This document shows, in pieces, positions 17,602 to 26,944 of a DNA stretch of 64,000 bases. The DNA comes from Timaviella obliquedivisa GSE-PSE-MK23-08B (lineage in GTDB: Bacteria; Cyanobacteriota; Cyanobacteriia; Elainellales; Elainellaceae): positions 188,690 to 252,689 of the forward strand of contig JAHHII010000002.1 of the NCBI GenBank assembly GCA_019358855.1, written 5' to 3'. Each line of letters starts with the position of its first letter. Positions within the stretch are counted from its first letter, which is position 1. The notes beneath the pieces are model-generated. The model saw only the letters and a program-made list of their open reading frames with translations. It was not told the DNA's origin and made no database searches. The position numbers and the translations under genes were made by a program.

Positions 17602-20037
17602 GTGACAGATTTTCAAGCTGGTTCCGGGGATGCGTCAAGCCAACGGAGCGGTCAAAACTCAACAAAAATGACCCACAACACTATGTCTGGCAACACCGAT
17701 CCCAATAGCAATGATTCTGAGATGCCGATTTTGCCAAGGTTTGACCCCGATGGAGCAGAGCCACGTCGGGCAGTTCCTCCTCGGCGGCGGCGGAATCGCT
17801 ACAAACTTTCATTCCCCAAGGTGCCCATGCCCAGACGTTGGTGGAGTTGGGCGCTGATAGTGATCGGAATTGGAGCCTGTGGGGGGGCTGTGGCAGCGCG
17901 ATCGACGATCGTGGCGATCGAGAAAGATTTGCCTAATCCCAAGGACGTTTTGACCTACAGTCGCGTTGGGTCAACGACGATTAAGGCAGAAGACGGCACA
18001 GTTCTTCAACAGATTGGGCCTGCCACCCGCGACAAAGTTTCGATCGCAAAAATGCCCAAAGTGCTAGCAGAAGCCTTCATTTCTTCAGAAGACACCGACT
18101 TTTATAGCCACAGTGGAATTGACTATCAAGCGATCGCTCGGGCTTCCTTGGCTAACCTGTTTGCAGGTAAGGTCGTCGAAGGTGCCAGTACCATTACTCA
18201 ACAGCTTTCTCGGATTGCGTTTCTCGATCAAGAGCGGAGCTTGGCGCGGAAGGCACGGGAAGCACTGTTGGCGCAGAAAATGGAGCGAGAACTGTCAAAA
18301 GACCAAATCTTAGAGAGCTATCTTAATTTGGTTTACTTAGGTTCAGGGGCTTATGGCGTTGCGGATGCCTCCTGGATCTATTTCAGCAAGCCTGTAGAAG
18401 AACTATCTCTGGGGGAAATGGCAATGATTGCAGGGATGGCACCTGCCCCCAGCACCTATTCTCCTCAAGTTAACCCTGATCTAGCCAAGCAACGACGCAA
18501 CATTGTTTTGCAACGAATGGTCAAGGCAGGGTTTATAACTGAGTCGGAGCGCATAGTGGCGGCGGCAACTCCGATCGCCATTCAGCCCAGCAACCCTAAA
18601 TATCAGGCAAGCGAAACGCCGTACTTCACGTCCTACGTATTGCAAGAGTTGCCTAAGTACGTTTCTAGAGAGGAAATGGAACTGGGTGGGTTGACGGTAG
18701 AAACTACCATGAACTTAAAGTGGCAGAAGTTAGCACAGGCGACGATTCAGAACGCGATCGCCGACTATGGCTATAACCAGGGGTTTGAGCAAGCGGCACT
18801 GGTTTCTATTGACCCTCGTACAGGCGAAGTCAAAGCGCTGGTCGGTGGCGATGATTTCAATAAAAGTCAGTTTAATCGCGCCACGCAGGCACAACGCCAG
18901 CCGGGTTCTACCTTTAAGGCGTTTGTGTATTCTACGGCGATCGCCGCTGGGTTTTCGCCGTACCGAGGATATGTAGACGGCAAGCTCGTAGTGGATGGCT
19001 ACGAACCCCGCAACTCTAGTAAATCTTTCCGGGGTTCGGTTTCCATGAAAGATGCCCTGACCTCATCCATCAACGTCGTTGCCGTTAAAACCTTAATTGA
19101 CGTAGGGTTTGACCCAGTGATTGAGATGGCAAAACGAATGGGGATCAAATCTCCGCTGCTGGGTGCCTATTCCCTGGCTTTAGGTTCTTCAGAGGTTAAC
19201 CTTCTGGAGTTAACCAGCGCTTACGGAACGCTTGCCGCAGCGGGTAATCGCTCTGAGGCACATGGGATTACGCGAGTGCTTAACCGCTATGGCAAGGTGA
19301 TTTACGAAGCAAAGTTTAAGCCGAATCGCGCTATTGATGCAGACAGCGCCTCCATCATGACCTGGATGCTGGAAGGCGTGGTGAATCAGGGTACAGGTGG
19401 AGCGGCAGCATTGCCCGATCGCGGTGTCGCCGGAAAAACTGGCACCTCCGAAAAACGTCGTGATCTCTGGTTTGTGGGCTACATTCCCCAGCTTGTAACA
19501 GGAGTGTGGATGGGCAATGATGACAGTAGTCCTACCTATGGCGCTAGCAGCACGGCAGCAGCCACTTGGTATGACTTCATGATTGAAGCGACAGACGGAA
19601 TGAAAGTTGAGGAATTTCCCAAGATTCCTGATGTTGAGGGACGAGACGGCACGGTTAAAGCGGAACCTGTGACTCCAGGCAGAATTTCCGCAAGCAGCTA
19701 CGGTGGTTCTGATACAGATGCGGAGGAAGAGGACGGATACAGCGGCAGTTGGAGTGACCCTTCGGATTCTTCGTCGGGTGGCTATTACGAAGATCCAGTG
19801 CCTGCGGGGAATGATTCGGCGGATAGTGGTTTGGGCAGCGCCTCTAGTGACCTTGCCCCTGTTGATCCTGATCCTGCTGATCTTGCCCCTGCGCCAGAAG
19901 AGCCTACGATCGCTGAGCCGATTCCCACAGGAGACGAAACTGCACCCGCAGTGCCCATTGTTGAACCTCCTCCGGCAGTGGTTCCCCTAGAGCCTATCGA
20001 GCCAGTGGCTCCAGCGCCCGTCTTAAACACTCCCTAG
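17602..20037 (+). CDS. Class A penicillin-binding protein (transglycosylase/transpeptidase)
   Basis: An 811-residue peptidoglycan polymerase and cross-linker. A polar, basic N-terminus (RRRRNRYK) precedes one membrane anchor (about residues 80-100). The glycosyltransferase domain shows SEDTDFYSHSG, GASTITQQLSR and ILESYLNLVYLG. The transpeptidase domain shows QPGSTFKAF (active Ser-x-x-Lys), SSIN and GKTGTSEK. The last 120 or so residues are an acidic, Ser/Pro/Asp-rich low-complexity tail. The start is a GTG at 17602 behind a GAGG; internal ATGs at 17668 and nearby are possible since the N-terminus is not conserved. A hairpin ends the gene. Confidence 0.92.
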   Translation: MTDFQAGSGDASSQRSGQNSTKMTHNTMSGNTDPNSNDSEMPILPRFDPDGAEPRRAVPPRRRRNRYKLSFPKVPMPRRWWSWALIVIGIGACGGAVAARSTIVAIEKDLPNPKDVLTYSRVGSTTIKAEDGTVLQQIGPATRDKVSIAKMPKVLAEAFISSEDTDFYSHSGIDYQAIARASLANLFAGKVVEGASTITQQLSRIAFLDQERSLARKAREALLAQKMERELSKDQILESYLNLVYLGSGAYGVADASWIYFSKPVEELSLGEMAMIAGMAPAPSTYSPQVNPDLAKQRRNIVLQRMVKAGFITESERIVAAATPIAIQPSNPKYQASETPYFTSYVLQELPKYVSREEMELGGLTVETTMNLKWQKLAQATIQNAIADYGYNQGFEQAALVSIDPRTGEVKALVGGDDFNKSQFNRATQAQRQPGSTFKAFVYSTAIAAGFSPYRGYVDGKLVVDGYEPRNSSKSFRGSVSMKDALTSSINVVAVKTLIDVGFDPVIEMAKRMGIKSPLLGAYSLALGSSEVNLLELTSAYGTLAAAGNRSEAHGITRVLNRYGKVIYEAKFKPNRAIDADSASIMTWMLEGVVNQGTGGAAALPDRGVAGKTGTSEKRRDLWFVGYIPQLVTGVWMGNDDSSPTYGASSTAAATWYDFMIEATDGMKVEEFPKIPDVEGRDGTVKAEPVTPGRISASSYGGSDTDAEEEDGYSGSWSDPSDSSSGGYYEDPVPAGNDSADSGLGSASSDLAPVDPDPADLAPAPEEPTIAEPIPTGDETAPAVPIVEPPPAVVPLEPIEPVAPAPVLNTP

Positions 20038-20083
20038 CTTTTAGTACTTTCTCAAATAATTCACAAATTCAAATAGTCCACAA

Positions 20084-20118
20084 CATCCTCGGTTTTTAGA
20101 GAAGCCGAGGATGTTTTC
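20084..20118 (+). terminator. Terminator after the penicillin-binding protein gene
   Basis: Perfect 9-bp arms CATCCTCGG (20084-20092) and CCGAGGATG (20105-20113), followed by TTTTC. The right arm contains an ATG in the frame of the next gene, which helps reject that ATG as a start. Confidence 0.8.
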
Positions 20119-20137
20119 AGTCAGCACAGCGCCTACC

Positions 20138-20935
20138 ATGCACAGTTTTGTTCCTCCCGATCGGTTTTTTCCGTATCTAACTTGGACAGATATTCAGCAG
20201 ATGCCTGATAAAGGTAATGTGGTTGTGCTTCAGCCAATGGGCGCGATCGAGCAGCATGGCCCTCATCTGCCACTCATTGTCGATGCCGCGATCGCCACCT
20301 CTGTTCTGGGCAAGGCTTTAGCCCAACTCGAATCGACCGTTCCGGCATACGCTCTGCCGCCTCTTTACTACGGCAAATCTAACGAACACTGGAACTTTCC
20401 GGGCACCATTACCCTCAGCGCTCCTACCCTGATGGCGTTGTTAACAGAAGTTGCCGAGAGCCTTTACCGATCCGGATTTCGCAAGTTTGTCTTGGTTAAT
20501 GCCCATGGTGGACAGCCTCAAGTGCTAGAGATCGTGGCGCGAGATCTGCATCAAAAATATCCAGACTTTCAGGTGTTTCCCCTATTCATTTGGAATGTCC
20601 CCAATGTTGCAGTTGACTTACTCACTCCTAAAGAAGCCCAACTGGGCATTCATGCCGGAGATGCTGAAACCAGCTTACTGCTGTCGATTTTGCCCGACAC
20701 CGTAAAAATGGCTGCGGCTGTGCAAGAGTATCCTCGCGGCTTGCCCGATAGCCTGCTCAGTATGGAGGGCAAGCTGCCGTTTGCTTGGGTGACAAAGGAT
20801 GTGAGCGACAGCGGCGTATTAGGCGATCCAACCGGGGCAACGAAAGACAAGGGCGATCGCATTTTGGCTTCTTTGGTTGAAAGTTGGACGCAGGTGATTC
20901 AAGATATTTATCAGTTTGAGCCGCCTAGGACATAA
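20138..20935 (+). CDS. Creatininase family amidohydrolase
   Basis: A 265-residue metal-dependent hydrolase. Metal and active-site signatures are PMGAIEQHGPHLPL (Glu and His), DAA for the second aspartate, the VNAHGGQPQ loop, and HAGDAETSLLL (Glu). Members act on cyclic amides and formamides (creatinine, or pathway intermediates in cofactor synthesis), and the substrate cannot be told from sequence. The start ATG at 20138 (MHSFVPPDRFFPY) is preferred over the one at 20111, which lies in the upstream terminator stem. The next gene follows 10 bases later. Confidence 0.85.
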   Translation: MHSFVPPDRFFPYLTWTDIQQMPDKGNVVVLQPMGAIEQHGPHLPLIVDAAIATSVLGKALAQLESTVPAYALPPLYYGKSNEHWNFPGTITLSAPTLMALLTEVAESLYRSGFRKFVLVNAHGGQPQVLEIVARDLHQKYPDFQVFPLFIWNVPNVAVDLLTPKEAQLGIHAGDAETSLLLSILPDTVKMAAAVQEYPRGLPDSLLSMEGKLPFAWVTKDVSDSGVLGDPTGATKDKGDRILASLVESWTQVIQDIYQFEPPRT

Positions 20936-20945
20936 AACATTCTCT

Positions 20946-21641
20946 ATGCACTATTCACTGCTGAGCCGATTTCGAGGCGCACTCTTAGGAACTGCCATCG
21001 GTGAAATTTTGGGAGCTAATTGTCAGCAGCCCCAATCGTGGCGATCGGTAGAGCATTGGGGTTTCTATAATCCTATTGAACCGTCGGCATGGGGCAAAAT
21101 GGCGGTTATGCAAGCACAGTTTCTCATTCATGGGAAAGGTAGAACCCCGTTTTCTAGCACATTTTCTAGCCCAGAGGATGAAAGCGTGATGATTGCTCTT
21201 GTCCCGATCGCTCTGTTCTATCATGAAGATCTGACCCTCTTGAAGTTTCACCTAGAGACGGCTTTAGACTGTGCTTCCCCTCAAGTTTTGGCAACTTGTT
21301 TGCAAATTGGAGAGACGATCGCCCTGACCTTGCAAGAGAAATCGACCCCTCGCCCAAACTTTCGGCTTACTCTTTTACAAGCCGCTAAGTTGCCTCATCC
21401 TCAAGTGCCCTGTGCGATCGCCGGAGCATTGGCAGGAGCCGCCCATGGCATTACAGGCATTCCTCCCAGTTGGCGACAGCGATTGAACCGAGCAGGGTAT
21501 GCTTCCTTCTGGGGTTTAACATCTGAAGCAGAACTGTTAGAAGTTGCCGATCATCTGCTAGCGGCATGGTCAGGGGTTTACCAGCCTACTCAAAGGCTAG
21601 AGAATCCAGTGGTTGCGGCTCCCCGAATGTTTCGTCGTTAG
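20946..21641 (+). CDS. ADP-ribosylglycohydrolase-like protein lacking metal-binding motifs
   Basis: A 231-residue protein with the ADP-ribosylglycohydrolase (DraG/ARH) scaffold: RFRGALLGTAIGEILGA at the N-terminus and AIAGALAGAAHGITGIPPSW near residues 157-176. In active members the first helix ends in GDALG, a TDDT motif follows, and GGDTDT precedes the AGALAGA helix. Here these read GEILG, WGKMAVM and LPHPQVP, so the aspartates that hold the two metal ions are missing. It is likely a pseudoenzyme that binds rather than cuts. It is close behind the creatininase gene and may be cotranscribed. Confidence 0.72.
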   Translation: MHYSLLSRFRGALLGTAIGEILGANCQQPQSWRSVEHWGFYNPIEPSAWGKMAVMQAQFLIHGKGRTPFSSTFSSPEDESVMIALVPIALFYHEDLTLLKFHLETALDCASPQVLATCLQIGETIALTLQEKSTPRPNFRLTLLQAAKLPHPQVPCAIAGALAGAAHGITGIPPSWRQRLNRAGYASFWGLTSEAELLEVADHLLAAWSGVYQPTQRLENPVVAAPRMFRR

Positions 21642-21794
21642 CAACAGCGGTTCTGGCATGAGGCTGATAAAATTCTGCAAGGTGCTCACAGAATGAATCG
21701 CTCCTTCTTTCTTCATTAAAAATTAAAACTGATTAGAGTCGCTTTACTTTTTCAAGAGGTTGACTCGTTTGCTAATCGCCATTGGGTGTATTGA

Positions 21795-24317
21795 ATGAAA
21801 CCCTTTCAGATAATGACCCAGAAGTTACACAGTTGGAAGCAGGAGCGTCAAATAGATGCGCCGCTTTTGAGGCAGACCCTAGAAAAATGGGTAGCGCAAG
21901 TCATTCGGCACAGCCAACAGGCTCGAACCCATCTGCGACCTAGCCAAATTATTCCCTTCTTGCTCAGACCCAGCGCAACCCAGCATCGTTTTTTGCGCCG
22001 CCGCCGCTCTCAGCCGCCCCTTGTGCTGGCGATCGCCATCCTCTCGCTGACCAGTGCCATTGGCTATCGCTTCTACGACGAACCTCAGTTAGCAGTCGGC
22101 ACCATCGCTCCCCAAACTCTCAAAGCTCCTGCGACGGTGAGAATTATTGATCAGTACACAACTGAAGCCAACCGCAAGGCTGCTCGAACTGCGGGGGTGT
22201 CTGTCCTGATGATTGATAAGCCAATCAATCAAGAAATTTATCAAACCCTGCAAACGCTGTTGCAAGAAGGCGACGACTTACGGCAGCAAGTTGGTAAATT
22301 GCCTTTTGTCGAACCCTCGCTGCTCTCCACAACTGCTCAACGCTATCTTCGCCAGGCTCCTGAATGGCAATGGCAAGCCACGATCGCCAAGATTGAAGGC
22401 AAGGCTGAGGGCAAAGACGACAACGAAACTAATAGTAGCCTGCTCAATTCTCCTCGTTCTCGGGCACTGACCGATTTAGCTAGTTCCTCCCAAGAACTGG
22501 CTATTTTAGAACTTCAAAACTATCGCCGTGCTGCCACTGCCGATGATTTCTCTGCTTTGAAGGGCGTAATTGGGCTGGCTCGTCAACGATATGCTGCGGC
22601 ATTGCTCTCGCTGCCCAGCAGTGCCAATGAAGAAAATTTTTATGACTCTACTCTTTTCAATCTCACTGATCCTGAATGGGCGCAAACCAAAGCCACTGTT
22701 CGGCAAACCCTTGAGCGAATGTTGACCCAAGGCATTGCGCCAGGCATTCCTCCTGCTTTGCTCGACCAAGCAATTAAAGTTCAGCTAGATGCCAACGTGT
22801 CAGCCAATGTTCAACCCCAAGCTGGCAAAATACTAGCAGCGATCGTTAGACCCAACTTGACTCAAGACATTGAGCAGACGAAGTTCCAAGCCGAACAAGC
22901 CGCCCTATCTGTGAAAGATGTAATGGTGGCGGCTCGTCGGGGAGATACAATCGTTCGGCAAGGTGAACAAATTTCTCAGGAAGATTTTGTTCTACTAGAC
23001 CATTTTGGGATGAGCCGACGACGAATTAATTGGCTAGGGCTAATTGGCTTTGGCGGGTTAGTAAGTGGCACGGTTGCGGTCTTCCTGGTAATTGAGCGTA
23101 AATTTCACCCTGGCTTGCGCCGCCGCGATCGCCTCCTCATTTTGCTACTCACTCTAACGGCTCCAGTCATTTCTGCCCTCGGCTTGCCCGCCACCAGCCT
23201 ACCTGTAATTGGTCTACTGGTAGGCAGCTTTTACGGCTCGGCTTTAGGCATCACCGTCATTGGGCTATTGACTGTGATTTTGCCGATCGGCATGGAAATT
23301 GCTCCTATCAACTTAGTTGCGGGCGCAGTAGGCAGTTTAGTGGGAGCTATTATGGCAGAAAAGCTGCGTTCCCGTGAAGAACTGGCTCTCTTAGGCGGCA
23401 TCGTGGGCTTAACCCAGGGTATTGTGTATTTAATTCTGACCTTAATCAGTAGTTCTGCGACCAGTGCCGTCTGGTATGTTGTCCTCACTTCAGCCGCACT
23501 CCAAAGCCTGATTGGGATTGTCTGGAGCGTCGTTGCTCTCGGCATCAGCCCTTACTTGGAGCAGCTTTTCGACCTAGTTACCCCCATTCGCCTCTCAGAA
23601 CTTTCCAACCCCAATCGTCCTTTGTTAGAACGGCTTGCCTCGGTTACCCCTGGCACCTTTCAGCACACCCTGTTCGTGGCAACTCTTGCCGAGGCTGCTG
23701 CCCGCGCCTTAGGATGCAGCGTAGAACTAGTACGAGCCGGAACACTGTATCATGACATCGGCAAAATGCATGACCCGCTGGGTTTTATTGAAAACCAAAT
23801 GGGCGGAATTAACAAGCACGATGAAATTGATAATCCTTGGCTCAGTGCAGCATTGATTAAAAAACATGTTACAGAAGGAATTGTCATGGCGCGCCGCTGT
23901 CGGTTGCCCAAAGCGATTCAATCTTTTATTCCTGAGCACCAAGGGACAATGTTGATTTCTTATTTTTACTATCAGGCGCTTCAAGAAGCTAAAGAAAACC
24001 CCGGACTCGTGGTGAATGAAGCGGATTTTCGCTATGACGGTCCGATTCCCCAGAGCCGAGAAACAGGCATTGTCATGTTGGCAGACTCGTGTGAAGCTGC
24101 ATTACGATCGCTAAAAGATGCATCTTCGGAGGAGGCTCTAGCGATGGTCAACCGCATTTTACGGGCGCGCTGGCAAGATAATCAGCTACTTGAGTCGGGT
24201 TTAAGCCGCGAAGAAATGACCCGCATTGCCGAAATTTTTGTTCAGGTTTGGCTTCAGTTTAATCATCAGCGCATTCCCTACCCTAAGGCGGCGTTAAGCC
24301 CCCAGGTCAGCGCATAA
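21795..24317 (+). CDS. 7TM-HD phosphohydrolase (PgpH-like cyclic dinucleotide phosphodiesterase)
   Basis: An 840-residue membrane protein. A first membrane helix lies around residues 75-92 after a basic N-terminus. A large outside domain of the 7TMR-HDED type follows (about 95-390), then seven hydrophobic helices (about 410-600), then a cytoplasmic HD domain with AGTLYHDIGKMHDP and IPEHQGT. This is the layout of PgpH, which hydrolyses cyclic di-AMP in other bacteria; that substrate is inferred for this protein. The stop codon overlaps the rsmB start by one base, so the two genes are coupled. The first ATG of two near the start (21795, 21813) is used. Confidence 0.88.
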   Translation: MKPFQIMTQKLHSWKQERQIDAPLLRQTLEKWVAQVIRHSQQARTHLRPSQIIPFLLRPSATQHRFLRRRRSQPPLVLAIAILSLTSAIGYRFYDEPQLAVGTIAPQTLKAPATVRIIDQYTTEANRKAARTAGVSVLMIDKPINQEIYQTLQTLLQEGDDLRQQVGKLPFVEPSLLSTTAQRYLRQAPEWQWQATIAKIEGKAEGKDDNETNSSLLNSPRSRALTDLASSSQELAILELQNYRRAATADDFSALKGVIGLARQRYAAALLSLPSSANEENFYDSTLFNLTDPEWAQTKATVRQTLERMLTQGIAPGIPPALLDQAIKVQLDANVSANVQPQAGKILAAIVRPNLTQDIEQTKFQAEQAALSVKDVMVAARRGDTIVRQGEQISQEDFVLLDHFGMSRRRINWLGLIGFGGLVSGTVAVFLVIERKFHPGLRRRDRLLILLLTLTAPVISALGLPATSLPVIGLLVGSFYGSALGITVIGLLTVILPIGMEIAPINLVAGAVGSLVGAIMAEKLRSREELALLGGIVGLTQGIVYLILTLISSSATSAVWYVVLTSAALQSLIGIVWSVVALGISPYLEQLFDLVTPIRLSELSNPNRPLLERLASVTPGTFQHTLFVATLAEAAARALGCSVELVRAGTLYHDIGKMHDPLGFIENQMGGINKHDEIDNPWLSAALIKKHVTEGIVMARRCRLPKAIQSFIPEHQGTMLISYFYYQALQEAKENPGLVVNEADFRYDGPIPQSRETGIVMLADSCEAALRSLKDASSEEALAMVNRILRARWQDNQLLESGLSREEMTRIAEIFVQVWLQFNHQRIPYPKAALSPQVSA

Positions 24318-25720
24318 TGAGCGATCGTCACCCGTCTCAACCTTCTCGATCGCCCGATCGTTCGACCCGTGATCGTTCGACCCGTGATCGTTCTGCCCGG
24401 GAATACGCCTTTCTGGCTCTCCGCGCTGTTCATAGCGGCGCTTTTGCCGATGTTGCCCTCGATCAAGTCCTGCGCCAAACCTCTCTGAATGCGCCCGATC
24501 GCCGCTTAGTGACTGAGTTGGTTTATGGCAGCGTTCGCCGACAGAGAACATTGGATGCCCTAGTCGGTCAATTTGCTACTCAATCAATTGACCGACAGCC
24601 CACAGATTTGCGGCTGATGCTGCACCTGGGGCTTTATCAGTTACGCTATCTCGACCACATCCCCGCCTCTGCCGCCGTCGATACAACGGTAGAGATGATC
24701 AAACAGAATGGCTTTAAGGGGCTGGCTGGGTTTGCGAATGGCTTGCTGCGGCAGTACATTCGCCTCGCTGAAAAGGGCGATCCTTTGGTGCTGCCAGATG
24801 CTCCGGCGACAAGGCTAGGAATCTTTCACAGTTATCCTAACTGGATTGTCGAGGTCTGGTTAGAGCAGTTTGGGATTGCAGCTACCGAGGAACTGTGTGC
24901 CTGGTTTAATCGATCGCCCCATATTGATCTTCGTATCAATCCCTTAAAAACATCCCTCGAACAAGTCGAAGCAGCAATGCAATCCGCCGAGATAGCCGTC
25001 CAGCGCGTACCGCCCTTGCCCCAAGCGCTCCGGCTGCCTCAGGGCACTGGCAACATTCAAAATCTTTCTGGCTTTGCTGAAGGCTGGTGGTCGGTGCAAG
25101 ACTGTAGCGCGCAACTGGTGGGACATTTGCTCGATCCTCAGCCTGGAGAAACAGTCATTGATGCCTGTGCCGCTCCTGGCGGAAAAACCACGCATATTGC
25201 TGAACTGATGCAAGACCAAGGCGTGATTTGGGGCTGCGATCGCCAAGCCTCACGTCTTAAAAAGCTTCAAGAAAACGCCGATCGTCTTCAGATCCACGCA
25301 ATTCAAATTCATGCTGAAGACAGCCGCAATCAACCGCAGTTTATTGGCAAAGGCGATCGCGTCCTTTTAGATGCCCCCTGTTCGGGCTTAGGCACTCTCC
25401 ATCGCCATGCCGATGCCCGCTGGCGACAAACTCCTGAATCTGTTCAAAAGCTGGCTCACCTCCAAACTGAGTTGCTTAATCAAAGTGCTACTTGGGTCAA
25501 GCCCCAGGGCACCCTGGTCTATGCCACTTGTACGCTACACGCTACCGAAAACGAAGCGGTAATTGAACGGTTCCTACAAGACTTTCCTCAGTGGCAGATT
25601 GTCCCTCCTGAATCAGGTCATCTAGCCGAACAGTTTGTTACAGAACGAGGGTGGCTCAAGGTATTGCCTCATCAACAGAACATGGACGGATTCTTTATGG
25701 TTCGCTTGAGACGAGCATAA
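24317..25720 (+). CDS. rsmB: 16S rRNA (cytosine-967-C5)-methyltransferase
   Basis: A 467-residue enzyme. After a basic N-terminus made of repeated DRSTR units comes a NusB-like RNA-binding domain (EYAFLALRAVHSGAFADVALDQVL to about residue 150). The Rossmann methyltransferase domain has DACAAPGGKTTHIAEL (SAM binding), DRVLLDAPCSGLGTL (motif IV with the PC) and LVYATCTLHATENE (motif VI with the catalytic TC). Both cysteines needed by m5C methyltransferases are present. It overlaps the HD phosphodiesterase gene by one base. Confidence 0.94.
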   Translation: MSDRHPSQPSRSPDRSTRDRSTRDRSAREYAFLALRAVHSGAFADVALDQVLRQTSLNAPDRRLVTELVYGSVRRQRTLDALVGQFATQSIDRQPTDLRLMLHLGLYQLRYLDHIPASAAVDTTVEMIKQNGFKGLAGFANGLLRQYIRLAEKGDPLVLPDAPATRLGIFHSYPNWIVEVWLEQFGIAATEELCAWFNRSPHIDLRINPLKTSLEQVEAAMQSAEIAVQRVPPLPQALRLPQGTGNIQNLSGFAEGWWSVQDCSAQLVGHLLDPQPGETVIDACAAPGGKTTHIAELMQDQGVIWGCDRQASRLKKLQENADRLQIHAIQIHAEDSRNQPQFIGKGDRVLLDAPCSGLGTLHRHADARWRQTPESVQKLAHLQTELLNQSATWVKPQGTLVYATCTLHATENEAVIERFLQDFPQWQIVPPESGHLAEQFVTERGWLKVLPHQQNMDGFFMVRLRRA

Positions 25721-25743
25721 TCAAAAAAGCCAGGGGGCAGAAA

Positions 25744-26283
25744 ATGTTAAGTTTGACAAAGCCCTTGATTTTCCCTTTAACCATGCGTATTTTCCAGCAG
25801 TTGCTTGGCATCGTTATTTTGTTCTTGATTCTGGTGACAGCACTTCCTGTTCCTGCTCAAGCCGCCAGTTCAGCAGCAATTCGAGCCTATGATGACGCTG
25901 AATCAACTAGTAAAGATTATTCAGGACAAAGTTTAATTCAAGCCGAATTTAGCGATGCCAAACTCAAAGAAGCCAACTTTAGTGGTGCAGACCTGCGGGG
26001 AGCCGTATTTAATGGAGCCGATCTAAAAAATGCCAACCTCCACGCCGTCGATTTTAGCGATGGCATTGCCTACATTACCAACTTGTCGGGCGCAGACTTG
26101 ACCGATGCGATCTTGAATTCTGCCATGATGCTAAAGACAAGCTTTCGAGATGCAAAAGTGACTGGCGCTGACTTTACCGATGCTGTCCTCGATCGCACTC
26201 AAACGCTGCAACTTTGCCAAACTGCGAGTGGTGTGAATCCGATCACTGGCGTAGATACGAGAGAGTCTCTTGGCTGCTCCTAA
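25744..26283 (+). CDS. Lumenal pentapeptide-repeat protein
   Basis: A 179-residue exported protein. The start is the ATG at 25744, after the AGGGGGC of the spacer; the same frame runs on upstream inside rsmB but is not meaningful there. Residues 1-45 are a long hydrophobic signal ending in VPAQAASS, a clear signal-peptidase site. Then come about 14 pentapeptide repeats of the A(D/N)LXX type (ANFSGADLRGAVFNGADLKNANL), forming a right-handed beta helix. Similar small pentapeptide proteins are found in the thylakoid lumen; the role is unknown. The C-terminal tail has two cysteines. Confidence 0.85.
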   Translation: MLSLTKPLIFPLTMRIFQQLLGIVILFLILVTALPVPAQAASSAAIRAYDDAESTSKDYSGQSLIQAEFSDAKLKEANFSGADLRGAVFNGADLKNANLHAVDFSDGIAYITNLSGADLTDAILNSAMMLKTSFRDAKVTGADFTDAVLDRTQTLQLCQTASGVNPITGVDTRESLGCS

Positions 26284-26314
26284 ACGCAGATTAGGCTGTT
26301 CCTAGACGTAATCC

Positions 26315-26944
26315 ATGCAAGATTCCTACCCGCAGCGGTTGCGATCGCTCCTACAACAAGCGCACATTCCCAGCCTCAAAGCTCTTAGCCACGCGGCTAA
26401 TGTTTCTGAGTGGCAAGTCAGGCAGCTTCGTCGAGGGCAAGTAGCGAAAATGCGGGTGGAGTCGTTGCATAAATTAGCCCAAGCGCTGCAAGTTTCTATG
26501 GTTGAACTGGTGGAAAAGTTTTCTGAACTGGCGATTGCCACTCCCACTGATTCTAACTTTCAGCAAGAATACCAAAGGCTCCAACTTCAACTTCAACAGC
26601 AGCGAGAAAGCCTGCAACAAGAGTTTCAGAACACAAGCCTACAAATTTTAGAATCTTGGCTAATTCAGTACCCAACAGCAGCTTATGCAGCACAGCAAAA
26701 GGACGTTTCTGCCAGCCGACTATTGCCGCTGATGCGTCCGATCGAGCAATTGATTGAAGCTTGGGGGCTGGCAGCGATCGCTCCGGTCGGTGCAGAGGTC
26801 GACTACGATCCTCAGCTTCATCAATTAATGGAAGGTCATGCTGAAGTGGGCGATCGGGTGAAAGTGCGCTACACCGGATATCGGCAGGGCGAAAAATTGC
26901 TGTATCGCGCCAAAGTTAGCCCCGTTAAACCCGCAGAAAATTAA
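26315..26944 (+). CDS. XRE-type HTH protein with GrpE-like C-terminal domain
   Basis: A 209-residue protein with an unusual make-up. Residues about 8-65 form an XRE/Cro helix-turn-helix (IPSLKALSHAANVSEWQVRQL, LHKLAQALQVSM). Residues about 75-125 are a glutamine-rich coiled coil. The C-terminal 70 residues (LLPLMRPIEQLIEAWGLAAI, then YDPQLHQLMEG and VKVRYTGYRQGEKLLYRAKV) match the beta-wing domain of the nucleotide-exchange factor GrpE. It may link a DNA-binding or docking head to a GrpE-type DnaK contact; this is inference. The last 20 bases overlap the convergent Uma2 gene. Confidence 0.7.
   Translation: MQDSYPQRLRSLLQQAHIPSLKALSHAANVSEWQVRQLRRGQVAKMRVESLHKLAQALQVSMVELVEKFSELAIATPTDSNFQQEYQRLQLQLQQQRESLQQEFQNTSLQILESWLIQYPTAAYAAQQKDVSASRLLPLMRPIEQLIEAWGLAAIAPVGAEVDYDPQLHQLMEGHAEVGDRVKVRYTGYRQGEKLLYRAKVSPVKPAEN

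Noticed and set aside
20111-20137. Upstream ATG for the creatininase gene
   Set aside because: The ATG lies in the right arm of the upstream terminator; the ATG at 20138 fits the family better.
24317-24400. Repeated DRSTR codons at the rsmB start as a regulatory repeat
   Set aside because: The 15-bp units lie within the coding frame in a basic N-terminal extension; no regulatory role can be supported.
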